Below are positions 16,597-25,998 of a stretch of 64,000 bases of DNA, piece after piece. The translations under genes and the position numbers were made by a program. How positions within the stretch are numbered: position 1 is the first letter of the stretch; every line of letters starts with the position of its first letter. The stretch is from positions 248,001 through 312,000 of the forward strand of contig NZ_SPQO01000001.1 in NCBI RefSeq assembly GCF_004570325.1, in the 5' to 3' direction. The notes beneath the pieces are model-generated. The model was not told where the DNA came from, searched no databases, and worked only from the letters and a program-made list of their open reading frames with translations. The stretch comes from Mycobacterium sp. PS03-16 (GTDB taxonomy: Bacteria; Actinomycetota; Actinomycetes; Mycobacteriales; Mycobacteriaceae).

Positions 16597-19500
16597 CTAG
16601 ACCCCCGCGGGCACCTTTGCGCCCATCGACGACCGCAGCGCGGTGAACTCCGAGATGGTGCGCGTTGCCACCGACGCCACCGGCCGGGCGTTGCGGCCCG
16701 TCGCCTCGGTCTTCGACACCATCACCACGCTGTCGATGTAGGGCTGGATGGTCGTCGCGTTCTGCACCGTCGCCACGATCACCAACTGGAACCCGAACTT
16801 GCGGAACGCCTGCAGCGCCTGCGATGCGAACTGCGGGTCGGACTTCGAGAACGCCTCGTCGAGCATCAGCTGCGCGAACACCGGCCGGTTGTCCACACTG
16901 CCGGGTGCGGCCAGGTTGAAGCTCAACGCGCCCGCCAGGCAGAACGCCATCAGCTTCTCCTGCTCACCGCCCGAGTTGTCGCCCGCATTGCTGTGCGTGC
17001 GGATCAACTCCTCCGAGGCGATGTCCCACTCCGCGCAGTCGAACGTGAACCGGTTGCGCACATCCAGCGCATCGCGTGTCCACGCCTTATCCTCCGGCGC
17101 CGTCGACGCCAACCGGTTGCGCAGCCGCAGGATGTCGGCGTACTGGTCGAGGATCGCCTGCTTGTCCCCGAGGCCGACCTCGGCGATCCGCCGCGAGATG
17201 GCCCGCACAATCTCCGTCAGCTCCGACACCGCCGCCAGCGACCGCGGGGTCGCCCGCAGCGTCAGCCGCGTCCCGCGGTTGAACTCCACCGCGCCGAGCC
17301 CGGTGTTGACCCGCTCGATCTGCTCGGCGATCCGCCGCGCTTCCTGCTCGGCCACCCGGTGCAGCGTCAGGATCGCGTCCGGCGCCTGCTCGGTCACCAG
17401 TCTCATCATCCGCTCGTAGGCCTCGGGCAGCTCGCGCTCGTCGATGTGCCGGCACAGCGCCACGTAGTCGTGCACCCGCTCGTCGAACACATCGCTGTCA
17501 TTGGGGATTGCGTCCGGGAACGTCGTGTCGAACGTGTTGAGGATCCGCGCCAGCTCGTCGTACGACCGGCGACGGCTCTCCCGCAGCTGTTCGCGCTCCC
17601 GCTTGATCGCCGCGAACAGCGCATCGCGGTGCGGCTCCGGGTTCAGCAGCTCCAACGCCACCGGCACCTGCGCGGCGTAGCGCCGCAGCAACTCCGTCAA
17701 CGGCTCCGACACGAATCTATGCTCTTCGCGCAGGCGCTCATCGGCCGCCGGCGACAACCGCTCCGCCAACTCCAGCAACTGCGTGCGCCGCGCGTCGAGA
17801 TCGTCGCGGCGGGTCTGCACCGCGCCCCGGCGCGTCATCAATGTCTGGATCTGCGACCAGCATTCGTCGGCGCGGGCGGTCAACGCCTCGATGTCGGGGT
17901 TGTCGGCGAGCAGCAGCTCGTACTGTTCGCGCAGCCGGTCGGCGTGCCCGTCGGCGGTCTCGGTGTCGATCTGGCTCCACTGCGGGAACTGCTCACAGAT
18001 CGCCTTGCCCGCCGCGGCGCGGTCCCGCCACTGCTGGCGCTGGGCGGCGATCTCGTCGGCCACCCGCCGCGCCCGCGCGTACGCCTCCTCGGCCGCCGCC
18101 AGGTCCACGGTCAACGCATTGATCTTCGCCGACACGTCGCCCTGGTAGAGATACTCCGACTGCTTGACCGGCCGCCGGTCGTCCTTGACCGCCAACCGGT
18201 CGGAGTCCTTGTACAGACCGGTGTCGGTGACCGCCCGGCGGAACCGCGCGAACACGTCCGGGGTGTCGACGCAGATGTGGTCACCGACGGAGGTCACGAT
18301 GTCGACCGCCTCGGCCGCGCACGGATGCGTCGCATCGACGGCGAACAGCTTGCCGGCCAACGTGTTCGGCTCCGGCTCGGCCGGCGCCGCGCCCAGCGAC
18401 CGCACCCGCACGTGGTGCAGCTGCAGCCGGCCGCGCATGTTGGTCTCGTTGACGAAGCGCAGCACCGCCGCCCAGTGCGCGTCGGGTACCAGCAGCCGCA
18501 GCCCCGCACCGCGCAGCACCTTCTCCACCGCGGTCCGCCACCGCGTCTGGTCCGGCCGCAGATCCATCAGCTCCGCGACATACGGCAACTCGGACGCGTC
18601 GAGCCCGAGCGCGCCGCAGATCTGCTCGCGCATCGTCAGCGCGAACTCCGGCAGCGCCGAACCGACCTGCTCGACGCGGCGGAGCTCCTTGGCGGCCTCG
18701 TCGCGTTCCAGCCGCGCCGCCTTCTGCGCGTACTCGGCGTCGGTGGACGCCTCGCGCTGCAGCTCGACCTTGGCCAGCAGCTCGTTGGCCTCGGCGAGCA
18801 GCTCCTCGCGCAGGTTCCAGAACTCCTCGGCGGTGTCCGGGACGTCGAGCCCGTGCGCGGTCAGCAGATCCTCGTAGGCGGCGCGGCGGCGCGACACCTG
18901 TTCGGCCGCGGCCTCCGCCGCGGTGACCTGCGACTGCAGCGGCGCCAGGTTCGCGCTCGACCCGTTGATCTGTGCGTTGAGCGAATCCGCCTCGGACTTG
19001 GCGAGATTCAGCGACCGGGTGACGTCCTCGACCTCGTTGTCGAGCTGCTCGATGGTCGAGTCCAGCTGCGCGATCTGCGCCGGGCACTGCGCCAGCCGCA
19101 CGTGGTCGGTGTAGGCCCGCACCATCGGCAGGTCCACCAGGTCGATGATGCCCAGATCCGACGACTCCGACGCATACCGCTGTTGGATCTTCTCGATGTC
19201 GCCGAGGATCTTGCGTTTGCGCTGCGCGACCGCGAGCAGTTCGCGGGCCTCCACCAGCGGGTCGATCTGCTTGAGCGCCTCCGGCAGCCGGGCCAGGCTG
19301 TCGGGCTCGTCGAGCATGAACTCCCGCACGAACTGTTCCAGCCCGCCCACGCTCTTGAGCGACTTCGCCTTGCCCAGCAGCTGCTGCGCGGCGTCGGAGG
19401 CGCGGATGCCGATGGTCGCGTACAGCTGCGCGAGATACTGCGACTCCACCTTGGTGGTGAACCGCCAGCCGTGCTCCTTGAACACGCCGGTGTCGAAACG

Positions 19501-19983
19501 CCCCGCCGCCCAACGGTTGCAGACGTCCTCGATGTCGAGGTCGCCGTCGCCGATCACGAACCGGCTCGACGAATCCGCGCGGGACTCGCCGGTCAGCCAC
19601 TTGAGCACCAGCCCGGTGACGGTGCGGCCCGAGTCGCCGGCGTAGGTGACCGCGATCGCCGACCAGACGGTGCCCTCACCGCGCAGGTACATCACCCGGC
19701 TGGTGCCGCCGTCGCTGCGCTGACCCCACGCGCCGCGCACGTACTTGTCGACGGTGCGCCGGCCCGCGCTCGACCCGGCGGCGGTGTGGTCGCCCGAGGC
19801 GTTGAAATTGCGCCGGTTGAACGGCAGGAACCCGAGCGAGATCGCGTCCAGCAGAGACGATTTGCCGCTGCCCGAGCCGCCGGCGATCAGTGCCCCGCCG
19901 GGACTGAACGGAATCGAGTGGTAGCCGTCGAACACGCCCCAGTTGATGACCTGCAGGCGGGACAGGTGGAACTGCTCAGTCAT
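16597..19983 (-). CDS. mksB: MksB-like SMC-type ATPase (JetC family)
   Basis: This 1128-aa protein is built like an MksB/JetC/EptC condensin ATPase. The Walker [17 protein letters not shown] is at about residues 33-48, followed by long coiled-coil arms with a central hinge region. At the C-terminus are an ABC signature [18 protein letters not shown] and Walker [10 protein letters not shown]. Such ATPases dimerise at their heads and extrude DNA loops. The start overlaps the mksE stop by 8 bp. Members of this family act either in chromosome organisation or, with a nuclease subunit, in plasmid restriction (Wadjet). No nuclease gene adjoins this one. Confidence 0.9.
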   Translation of the reverse strand: MTEQFHLSRLQVINWGVFDGYHSIPFSPGGALIAGGSGSGKSSLLDAISLGFLPFNRRNFNASGDHTAAGSSAGRRTVDKYVRGAWGQRSDGGTSRVMYLRGEGTVWSAIAVTYAGDSGRTVTGLVLKWLTGESRADSSSRFVIGDGDLDIEDVCNRWAAGRFDTGVFKEHGWRFTTKVESQYLAQLYATIGIRASDAAQQLLGKAKSLKSVGGLEQFVREFMLDEPDSLARLPEALKQIDPLVEARELLAVAQRKRKILGDIEKIQQRYASESSDLGIIDLVDLPMVRAYTDHVRLAQCPAQIAQLDSTIEQLDNEVEDVTRSLNLAKSEADSLNAQINGSSANLAPLQSQVTAAEAAAEQVSRRRAAYEDLLTAHGLDVPDTAEEFWNLREELLAEANELLAKVELQREASTDAEYAQKAARLERDEAAKELRRVEQVGSALPEFALTMREQICGALGLDASELPYVAELMDLRPDQTRWRTAVEKVLRGAGLRLLVPDAHWAAVLRFVNETNMRGRLQLHHVRVRSLGAAPAEPEPNTLAGKLFAVDATHPCAAEAVDIVTSVGDHICVDTPDVFARFRRAVTDTGLYKDSDRLAVKDDRRPVKQSEYLYQGDVSAKINALTVDLAAAEEAYARARRVADEIAAQRQQWRDRAAAGKAICEQFPQWSQIDTETADGHADRLREQYELLLADNPDIEALTARADECWSQIQTLMTRRGAVQTRRDDLDARRTQLLELAERLSPAADERLREEHRFVSEPLTELLRRYAAQVPVALELLNPEPHRDALFAAIKREREQLRESRRRSYDELARILNTFDTTFPDAIPNDSDVFDERVHDYVALCRHIDERELPEAYERMMRLVTEQAPDAILTLHRVAEQEARRIAEQIERVNTGLGAVEFNRGTRLTLRATPRSLAAVSELTEIVRAISRRIAEVGLGDKQAILDQYADILRLRNRLASTAPEDKAWTRDALDVRNRFTFDCAEWDIASEELIRTHSNAGDNSGGEQEKLMAFCLAGALSFNLAAPGSVDNRPVFAQLMLDEAFSKSDPQFASQALQAFRKFGFQLVIVATVQNATTIQPYIDSVVMVSKTEATGRNARPVASVATRTISEFTALRSSMGAKVPAGV

Positions 19984-20668
19984 CGAGGGCCACCTCCTCG
20001 GCGGGTGCGCCGCCGCGCTGCAGCTGCTCGAACTGCTGCTGCAGTTCGGTGATCACGCTGGCCGTCATGACGGCGGTGATGACGGGGGAGATCGTGTAGC
20101 TGTCCTCGTCGTCCCGGCTGCGACGCAGGATCTCCAGCCCGGTGAGCCGCGCGATCGCGGCGTCGACGCGCCCGGCGAACGTGACGGCGTCGCGGTCGGT
20201 GTCGTTGAGCACCCCGGAGAACAGGCCGTGGATCTCCTCGCGGCTGATCAGCACGCTCTGCCCGCCCGACGCGCGCATCATCAGCGCCAGGTGCAGCGAA
20301 AGGATCGAGTCGTAGGTGCCCAGCGGCTCGCGGCGCAGAAGCTTGACGCCCCTTGCCGATTCGTACCGCGCCTGCTCGACGAACGCGACGTCGGTCCCGT
20401 CCACGATGCGCAGCAGTAGATCCAGTTCGGACAGCCGCACGCTGAGCTGGTCGCGGTACTCGAGCACCCAGGCGTACAGGTCGCTGTCGGCCTCGGCGCT
20501 GATGTAGCGGCGGGTCAGCAGGTGCTGCAGCGCCCAGCAGGCCCGGTCGGGCAGTTCGGAGACGTCGCCGTCGAAGCGCGGGCGGCGCTGGTGCGGGGGA
20601 CGGGCGTGCTGGTCGACCTGGGGCAGGTCCGAGAACGCCGCGAAGTCGGCCTCGTGCTCGGTGGTCAC
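19976..20668 (-). CDS. mksE: MksE/JetB-like subunit (DUF4194)
   Basis: This 230-aa protein is between mksF and mksB and matches the DUF4194 subunit in size, place and features: an acidic, mostly helical winged-helix-type protein with the motif [19 protein letters not shown]. The GTG at 20668 overlaps the upstream stop codon (GTGA). The open frame extends much farther upstream, but that is antisense-type noise within mksF. It is expected to bridge the kleisin-like subunit and the ATPase heads. Assignment rests on operon position and overall pattern. Confidence 0.85.
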   Translation of the reverse strand: MTTEHEADFAAFSDLPQVDQHARPPHQRRPRFDGDVSELPDRACWALQHLLTRRYISAEADSDLYAWVLEYRDQLSVRLSELDLLLRIVDGTDVAFVEQARYESARGVKLLRREPLGTYDSILSLHLALMMRASGGQSVLISREEIHGLFSGVLNDTDRDAVTFAGRVDAAIARLTGLEILRRSRDDEDSYTISPVITAVMTASVITELQQQFEQLQRGGAPAEEVALDD

Positions 20669-22134
20669 TGTGCGGCTCCGACCGTGATGGGTTCGCTGAA
20701 CGTCAGCTCGGGCACGGCGATCTCGCGGTCGACGCCGTCGAGGGACCGGAACCGCACCGTCCGCGACGCGGCGGGTGCCTCGCCGGGCTGCTTGAGCGCC
20801 CAGGACCACAGCACGATGACGTGGCCGAGGTAGGCGTTCTCGAGCAGGCCGACCGCATCGGGCAGCGACACCGGCCCGGTGGTGATCGCGGCGTTGAGCA
20901 TGTCGGACATCGCCGGGGCGTCGACCTGCGTGGTGAGCGCCGCGAAGCCGGTCAGATCCACCTCGCCGGCGGCGGGCCGGGCCGGCTTCGGTGCGGACAG
21001 GTCGCCGATCTTGAAGCTGAGCGCGCCGACGCTGCTGATCGCGTGGCGCGCCAGCGGCAGTTCGAGGTCGAGCCGCGAATCGGTCAGCGATGTCTTGAGC
21101 AGCGCGCGGGCCGCGCCGATTGCGTCGTTCAGCTGGCGGGCCACGCCGCGGCTCTGCTCGAGCGTGCCGAACGCGGTGAACCGCTTGACCCGCTGGGCGC
21201 AGCGCTGCTGGATGCGCTCCACCTCGTCGATCTGGTGGCCGACCAGCTCGAAGAACCCGGCCATCACCTTGCGCAGCGCCGGGTCGAGCAGGGGGAGCGC
21301 CTCGGCCACCGCGGCGACGTCGGCCTCGAACTCGGCGCGCTGATCGGGATCGTTGATCATCCGCAGGAACGCGCGGTGGGAGTCGCGGCCCTGGGAGTCC
21401 CAGGCGGCCTGGTAGTCGGCGTACATCTGCCGCTGGCGGTCGCGGTAGGCGACGTTGCTGTCGATCGGCTCGTCGAGGGCGGCGGTGGCCTGCTCGATCA
21501 TCGTGCCGTACTGGCCGATGTCGGTGATGAGCCGTTCCATCTGCAGCGCGATGGCGCGGGCCTCGTCGTAGCAGTCGGTGGCATCGGGGGCGGGACGGTG
21601 CCCGGCCTCGAGCTCGTCGAGCTCGGCCTGCAGCGCCGCGATCTCGGCCTCGATGCTCTTGCGGATCGGCGCCGGGTCGGTGCCGACGCGGATCGCGACC
21701 TGCTTGAGCCGCGACGCGATGCCGTTGATCGAGCCGCCGGTGGCGATGGTGTCCTGGCGGCGCATCCCGCGCAGGAAGTCCAGCGCGCGGCGGGCGTCCT
21801 GCGTGAGGTAGCACACGTTGCGGTCGCTGCGCTCGTCGACGACGCGGTGCAGCCAGCCCTGCCCGGCCCACGTCTTGATCAGCGCCAGCCCGGTCTGCCC
21901 GTCAGGGTGGTTCAGCTCGACGAGGTCGCGTTCCAGCGCCACCACCAGCTCGGTCTCCCCGACGACGCCGTCGGACAGGTGGCGCTCCATCAGCGTGGCG
22001 TACAGCCCCAGGTTGTGGGCGGCCAGCAGCCGGATGGCCAGCGATCCCTGCACGTCGCGGTTGTGTTCGAGCAGGTCAGCAACCGGCAGCGCCGCGTTGT
22101 CGTCCACCTGCGTTCCTCGGTCCAGTCGTCTCAT
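20665..22134 (-). CDS. mksF: MksF/JetA-like kleisin subunit (DUF3375)
   Basis: This 489-aa, highly helical protein fits the DUF3375 family (JetA/MksF kleisin). It has an N-terminal winged-helix-like region (ALIKTWAGQGWLHRVVDER), a long coiled-coil centre (IRKSIEAEIAALQAELDELE onward) and a C-terminal beta-rich region. It is the first gene of the mksF-mksE-mksB operon. An ATG at 22134 starts the gene 71 bp after the next upstream gene. In the complex this subunit closes the SMC ring. I recognise the operon order more firmly than individual residues. Confidence 0.87.
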   Translation of the reverse strand: MRRLDRGTQVDDNAALPVADLLEHNRDVQGSLAIRLLAAHNLGLYATLMERHLSDGVVGETELVVALERDLVELNHPDGQTGLALIKTWAGQGWLHRVVDERSDRNVCYLTQDARRALDFLRGMRRQDTIATGGSINGIASRLKQVAIRVGTDPAPIRKSIEAEIAALQAELDELEAGHRPAPDATDCYDEARAIALQMERLITDIGQYGTMIEQATAALDEPIDSNVAYRDRQRQMYADYQAAWDSQGRDSHRAFLRMINDPDQRAEFEADVAAVAEALPLLDPALRKVMAGFFELVGHQIDEVERIQQRCAQRVKRFTAFGTLEQSRGVARQLNDAIGAARALLKTSLTDSRLDLELPLARHAISSVGALSFKIGDLSAPKPARPAAGEVDLTGFAALTTQVDAPAMSDMLNAAITTGPVSLPDAVGLLENAYLGHVIVLWSWALKQPGEAPAASRTVRFRSLDGVDREIAVPELTFSEPITVGAAQ

Positions 22135-22205
22135 GTCGGATGCCCCAACATAGGCGACGCCACCGACGGCTCCAATCCGAGCCGACGTCGTCGGCGGCCC
22201 GAGGG

Positions 22206-22613
22206 TCAGTCCTTTTTGCGCGGACCCTTCTTACCGCTGGTCTTGCCCTCCGGCGGCTTCTGCGGGCCGAGCCCGGTGAGGCGTCCGACCGTCCCGACGC
22301 CCGGGAGTGCGCCGACGGCCCGGAACGCCGCGTCACCGTGGGCGGCCAGGGCCTCGAGCTGCGGCAGGATCCGGTCCATCGCCTGCAGGGTCGGGTCCGC
22401 GAGCGCGATGTAGCGCTCGAACCGGTCCAGGGTGGTGTTCAGCCGTTCGGTGGCCGTGGCGAGGTTCTCGATGAGCCCGGGCAGCTCGGCGAGGAGTTGG
22501 GCGGACGCCGTCGGTACGCGCAGCGCGCCGGCGGCCGCCTCCTGCGCGGCGGCCAGCGCGGCCTGTGCCGCGGATCGGATGTCGCCGGGTTTCGGGGTCT
22601 CCGAGTCACTCAT
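22206..22613 (-). CDS. Hypothetical Ala-rich helical protein
   Basis: This 135-aa protein is strongly helical: an Ala-rich N-terminal third (SAAQAALAAAQEAAAGAL), a heptad-like stretch (LPGLIENLATATERLNTTLDRF) and a basic C-terminal tail GKTSGKKGPRKKD. No membrane helix of normal strength and no enzyme motif is visible. It precedes mksF in the same orientation with a 71-bp gap. A basic-tailed helical protein beside a condensin operon might be linked to it, but this is only contextual. The 155 bp upstream (22614-22768) shows nothing recognisable. Confidence 0.6.
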   Translation of the reverse strand: MSDSETPKPGDIRSAAQAALAAAQEAAAGALRVPTASAQLLAELPGLIENLATATERLNTTLDRFERYIALADPTLQAMDRILPQLEALAAHGDAAFRAVGALPGVGTVGRLTGLGPQKPPEGKTSGKKGPRKKD

Positions 22614-22768
22614 GCGTCAACTGTGCCCGGACCGCGGCCGGCACACAGGATGATTCGGCGATTCGACCGCCGCCACGTCCACAACACGGCGGTCCGCCAC
22701 GTCGACTAGGGGAACAAGACTGACCCAATGATCGGTAGCGCAGGCGTCGCGTCGGCTGCGCTGGTCGA

Positions 22769-23638
22769 CTACCCCAGCTCGGCGAGCTGCGGCACCGCAG
22801 GCGCGATCCCGTCGATCCAGGCCGCCGGCGAGCCGCCGGGCGGCATGACGATCGCGGTGTGCACCCCGACCTTGGCGTAATCGGCCATGGCGCGGACGAA
22901 GTCGTCCGTCGACCCGGGTTGCGGCCCCTGGTGGGCGAGGATGGTCACGCGGATGTCGTTGACGTCGCGGCCGACGTCGTCGCAGTGCCGGCGCAGCACG
23001 TCGAGCTTGTGCGCGACCTCCTCCGGCGAGCCGAACAGGTTGCACGCGTCGCCGTACTGGGCGACCAGACGCAGCGTCTTGCGCTCGCCGCTGCCGCCGA
23101 TCATCACCTTCGGGCGGTTGATCGGCTGCGGCGCGCACAGCGTCTCGGCCAGCTGGTAGTGCTTGCCCTGATACGGCCCGTCACTGGCGGGATCCCACAT
23201 CTGCGCACAGATTTGCAGCGTCTCCTCGAGCCGCTCGAAACGCTCGGCCAGCGGCGGATACGGCACGCCCAGCCCGACGTGCTCACGCTCGAACCACGCG
23301 GCGCCGATCCCCAGCCAGGCCCGTCCGCCCGACAGCACGTCCACCGTCGTCACCGTCTTGGCGAGCAGCCCGGGATGCCGGTACGTCACGCCGGTCACCA
23401 GCAGGCCGAGCTCGACCCGCTTCGTGTGCGCAGCCATGAAGCCCAGCGCGGTGTAGCCCTCGAGCATGTTCGACTCGGCCGGCAGGCCGGTCGGCTCGAT
23501 CTGAAAGAAGTGGTCCATGAACGACAGCCAGGTCGCCCCCGACGCGTCGGCCGCCTCGCCGACGCGGGCGAGCTCACCGGCGATGGCGGTGGTCCCGCCG
23601 TCGATCTCGAAAATCGGCACGTGAAATCCAAGGTCCAT
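22769..23638 (-). CDS. LLM-class F420-dependent oxidoreductase
   Basis: This 289-aa luciferase-like monooxygenase-fold protein is typical of mycobacterial F420-dependent enzymes. It has an N-terminal strand MDLGFHVPIFEIDGG, the SFMDHFFQ and LGLLVTGVTYRHPGLLAKTV core motifs, and GGRAWLGIGAAWFEREH, a pattern shared by the F420/FMN barrel group. The frame extends 11 codons further, but the ATG at 23638 starts right at the conserved first strand. Substrate is unknown. It is divergent from an alpha/beta hydrolase gene 107 bp away, and the two may be coordinately regulated. Confidence 0.88.
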   Translation of the reverse strand: MDLGFHVPIFEIDGGTTAIAGELARVGEAADASGATWLSFMDHFFQIEPTGLPAESNMLEGYTALGFMAAHTKRVELGLLVTGVTYRHPGLLAKTVTTVDVLSGGRAWLGIGAAWFEREHVGLGVPYPPLAERFERLEETLQICAQMWDPASDGPYQGKHYQLAETLCAPQPINRPKVMIGGSGERKTLRLVAQYGDACNLFGSPEEVAHKLDVLRRHCDDVGRDVNDIRVTILAHQGPQPGSTDDFVRAMADYAKVGVHTAIVMPPGGSPAAWIDGIAPAVPQLAELG

Positions 23639-23713
23639 GATCGGGGATAACCCCTGTGACGGACGCCGCATTCCCGCCTGGGGAATGGGCCGAACCGCCC
23701 GTCGGTTGGTAAT

Positions 23714-23727
23714 GGGTTGTACGACCC
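23714..23727. promoter_or_regulatory. Possible operator GGGTTGTACGACCC
   Basis: A 14-bp near-palindrome lies 18 bp upstream of the alpha/beta hydrolase ATG, in the gap shared with the divergent LLM gene. Two TetR genes follow the hydrolase, so a TetR site here is reasonable. Confidence 0.4.
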
Positions 23728-23745
23728 AAAAATGAGAGGATCGCC

Positions 23746-24618
23746 ATGCCCGCCGTGCACCACCGTTACGCCACGATCGACGGCCACCGCCTGTTCTACC
23801 GCGAGGCCGGGGATCCGGACGCCCCGACAGTCGTGCTGCTGCACGGGTATCCGACGAGTTCGTACATGTTCCGGCGCCTGGTGCCTGCGCTGGCCGACCG
23901 CTATCACGTCATCGCCCCCGATCATCTGGGCTTCGGCCTGTCCGACGCGCCCGGTGCCGACGAGTTCGACTACACCTTCGACGCGCTGAGCAGTCTGACC
24001 GCCGGTCTGCTGTCCCACCTCGGCGTCACGCGCTATGCGATCTACGTGCAGGACTACGGCGCGCCCATCGGGTGGCGGCTGGCGCTCGCCGACCCGGCTG
24101 CGATCACGGCGATCATCACCCAGAACGGCAACGGTTACGAAGCCGGCTTCGTCGAGAGCTTCTGGAAGACCGTGTGGGCGTATCAGAGTGCGCAGACGCC
24201 CGAGACCGAGGCGGCCGTGCGCGAATTCCTCACCCTCGAGGCGACGCGCTGGCAGTATGTCACCGGGGTGGCCGACGAGACCCTGCTCGACCCCGAGGCA
24301 TGGCACCACGACCACGCGCTGATCTCACGGCCGGGCAACGACCGGGTGCAACTCGACCTCTTCCTCGACTACGAGACCAACGCGATGCTCTACCCGCGCC
24401 TGCACGAGTACTTCCGCGCCGGCCGCGTGCCGCTGCTGGCGGTGTGGGGCCGCGGTGACGAGATCTTCGGTCCCGCAGGTGCGCAGGCCTTCGCCGACGA
24501 TCTGCCCGAGGCGGAGATCCACCTGATCGACGGTGGTCACTTCCTGCTGGAGTCCGCGTTCGACGAGACCACGGCCCTGATTCGCGACTTCCTGGACCGC
24601 ACGGTGGCGCGGGACTGA
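23746..24618 (+). CDS. Alpha/beta hydrolase with Asp nucleophile
   Basis: This 290-aa alpha/beta hydrolase has the oxyanion motif LLHGYPTSSYMF and a nucleophile elbow VQDYGAPIGWR whose nucleophile is Asp103 rather than Ser. The acid lies in GRGDEIFGPAG and the histidine in GGHFLLES. An Asp nucleophile is characteristic of haloalkane dehalogenases, fluoroacetate dehalogenases and epoxide hydrolases, which form a covalent ester intermediate. The substrate cannot be set from sequence. Two paralogous TetR regulators follow in the same direction and are likely to control this gene. Confidence 0.88.
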   Translation: MPAVHHRYATIDGHRLFYREAGDPDAPTVVLLHGYPTSSYMFRRLVPALADRYHVIAPDHLGFGLSDAPGADEFDYTFDALSSLTAGLLSHLGVTRYAIYVQDYGAPIGWRLALADPAAITAIITQNGNGYEAGFVESFWKTVWAYQSAQTPETEAAVREFLTLEATRWQYVTGVADETLLDPEAWHHDHALISRPGNDRVQLDLFLDYETNAMLYPRLHEYFRAGRVPLLAVWGRGDEIFGPAGAQAFADDLPEAEIHLIDGGHFLLESAFDETTALIRDFLDRTVARD

Positions 24619-24683
24619 GCGGTGCGCGCGGTGACTGGGCCGCGCATCCCATAACCGCAGGTGGCGCGCGGTAATCTGGGGGC

Positions 24684-25370
24684 ATGGTCGAACCGGCGCC
24701 TCCGGAGCCGCGGCGGCTCACCGCCAAGGGGCGGGCCACCCGCGACCGCATCCTCGCCGCAGCCGCGGAACTCATTGTCGCTCGCGGGCTGTCGGCGCTG
24801 AACATGGTCGGCCTCCGCACGGCCGCGTCCGTGAGCGGATCGCAACTCGCGCACTACTTCACCGATAAGCAGGTGCTGGTCCGGGCGCTGATCGAGCGGC
24901 AGATTCAGGGCGTCCTGGATTTCCACCAGCAGCCCGTACTCGGCGGGTTGGACACGTTCGACGACTTCGAACGCTGGCTCGACCTCACCATGCGCGACCT
25001 GCGGCGGATCGGTTTCTCCGGCACGCCCACCTACCACGGCCTGGTGGGGCAGCTCGCCAAGACCGACGACGCGACCCGCGCCACCCTCGCCGACGGCTAC
25101 CGACGCTGGATTTCGGTGCTCGAGGGGGCCATCGGCCGGATGAAGACGTCGGGGCTTCTGGTCGACGACGCCGATCCGCGGCAGCTGGCGCTGGTCATCG
25201 TGGGCGCTCACCAAGCCGGCGGCACCATGGCCTCCGTGTACCAAGAGGAGTGGCCGCAGGCGGATGCGCTGCGGTTCGCGGTGAACCGGCTGCGGATGTT
25301 CGCCGCCGATCCCGCCGAACGCGCCCCACGCCCGCCGCGCCGGCCGCGCACTCGACGGAGGACCGCATGA
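24684..25370 (+). CDS. TetR-family regulator, first of a tandem pair
   Basis: This 228-aa TetR protein has an HTH near residues 20-70 (TRDRILAAAAELIVARGLSA and SGSQLAHYFTDKQVL), followed by a ligand domain with QPVLGGLDTFDDFERW. It ends in a basic, Pro/Arg-rich tail. Its stop codon overlaps the start of a second TetR gene (ATGA). The two proteins share HTH and ligand-domain motifs, so they are recent paralogues and could heterodimerise. The probable target is the Asp-nucleophile hydrolase gene upstream. Confidence 0.88.
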   Translation: MVEPAPPEPRRLTAKGRATRDRILAAAAELIVARGLSALNMVGLRTAASVSGSQLAHYFTDKQVLVRALIERQIQGVLDFHQQPVLGGLDTFDDFERWLDLTMRDLRRIGFSGTPTYHGLVGQLAKTDDATRATLADGYRRWISVLEGAIGRMKTSGLLVDDADPRQLALVIVGAHQAGGTMASVYQEEWPQADALRFAVNRLRMFAADPAERAPRPPRRPRTRRRTA

Positions 25371-25990
25371 CCGCGCCGGGCTTCACCCGCAAGGGGCAGG
25401 CGACGCGTGGTCGCATCGTCGACGCCACCGCCGAGTTGATGTTCGAACACGGTGTGGAAAGCACGACGATGGAGCGAGTGCGGGAGGCCGCCGACGTCAG
25501 CGGATCCCAGCTGTCGCACTACTTCCGCGGGAAGATCGACCTGACCCGCGAAGTCGTCGCCATGCGGCGGCGCAACCTCACGCAGTTCCACAACCAGCCC
25601 GATCTCGGCGCCCTCGACACCATCGACGGGATCCGGGCGTGGGCGCGAGCCTGCATCGCCGACATCGACACGGTTTACCGCCGCGGCGGGTGTGTCTACG
25701 GATCGCTGGTCGGTGAACTGATCGACGGCGAACCGGAGGTCCGCGACGACCTCGCCGCGGGACACGACGAGTGGATCGGGCTGTTCCGGGCGGGGCTGGC
25801 CGCGATGAAGAAGCGCGGGGAACTGCGCGCCGACGCCGATCCGCGCCATCTGGCGGTCTCACTCGTGGTCGCGCACCAGGGCGGAGCCATGCTCACGTTC
25901 GTCACCGGCGATCCGGAGTCGTTCCGCGCCAACATCACCGCCGCGGTGGAGTATGTGGAGTCGTTCCTGGCCGACGATGCCGGTCGATAG
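25367..25990 (+). CDS. TetR-family regulator, second of a tandem pair
   Basis: This 207-aa TetR protein is a paralogue of the preceding gene: SGSQLSHYFRGKIDL aligns with SGSQLAHYFTDKQVL, and QPDLGALDTIDGIRAW with QPVLGGLDTFDDFERW. The start at ATG 25367 is fixed by the 4-bp overlap and a GACGGAGGA ribosome-binding site; the longer open frame from 25250 overlaps the first regulator. Whether it shares an operator with its paralogue is unknown. Confidence 0.88.
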   Translation: MTAPGFTRKGQATRGRIVDATAELMFEHGVESTTMERVREAADVSGSQLSHYFRGKIDLTREVVAMRRRNLTQFHNQPDLGALDTIDGIRAWARACIADIDTVYRRGGCVYGSLVGELIDGEPEVRDDLAAGHDEWIGLFRAGLAAMKKRGELRADADPRHLAVSLVVAHQGGAMLTFVTGDPESFRANITAAVEYVESFLADDAGR

Positions 25991-25998
25991 CGTGTCCG

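Noticed and set aside
16510..20052. 1180-codon plus-strand open frame opposite mksB
   Set aside because: It is antisense to a gene with Walker and signature motifs; its product is Arg/Gln/Leu-rich noise without motifs, as expected for the opposite strand of GC-rich DNA.
16597..22134. Complete Wadjet anti-plasmid system
   Set aside because: The nuclease subunit gene expected beside JetA/B/C is absent, so only the Mks-type condensin part is supported.
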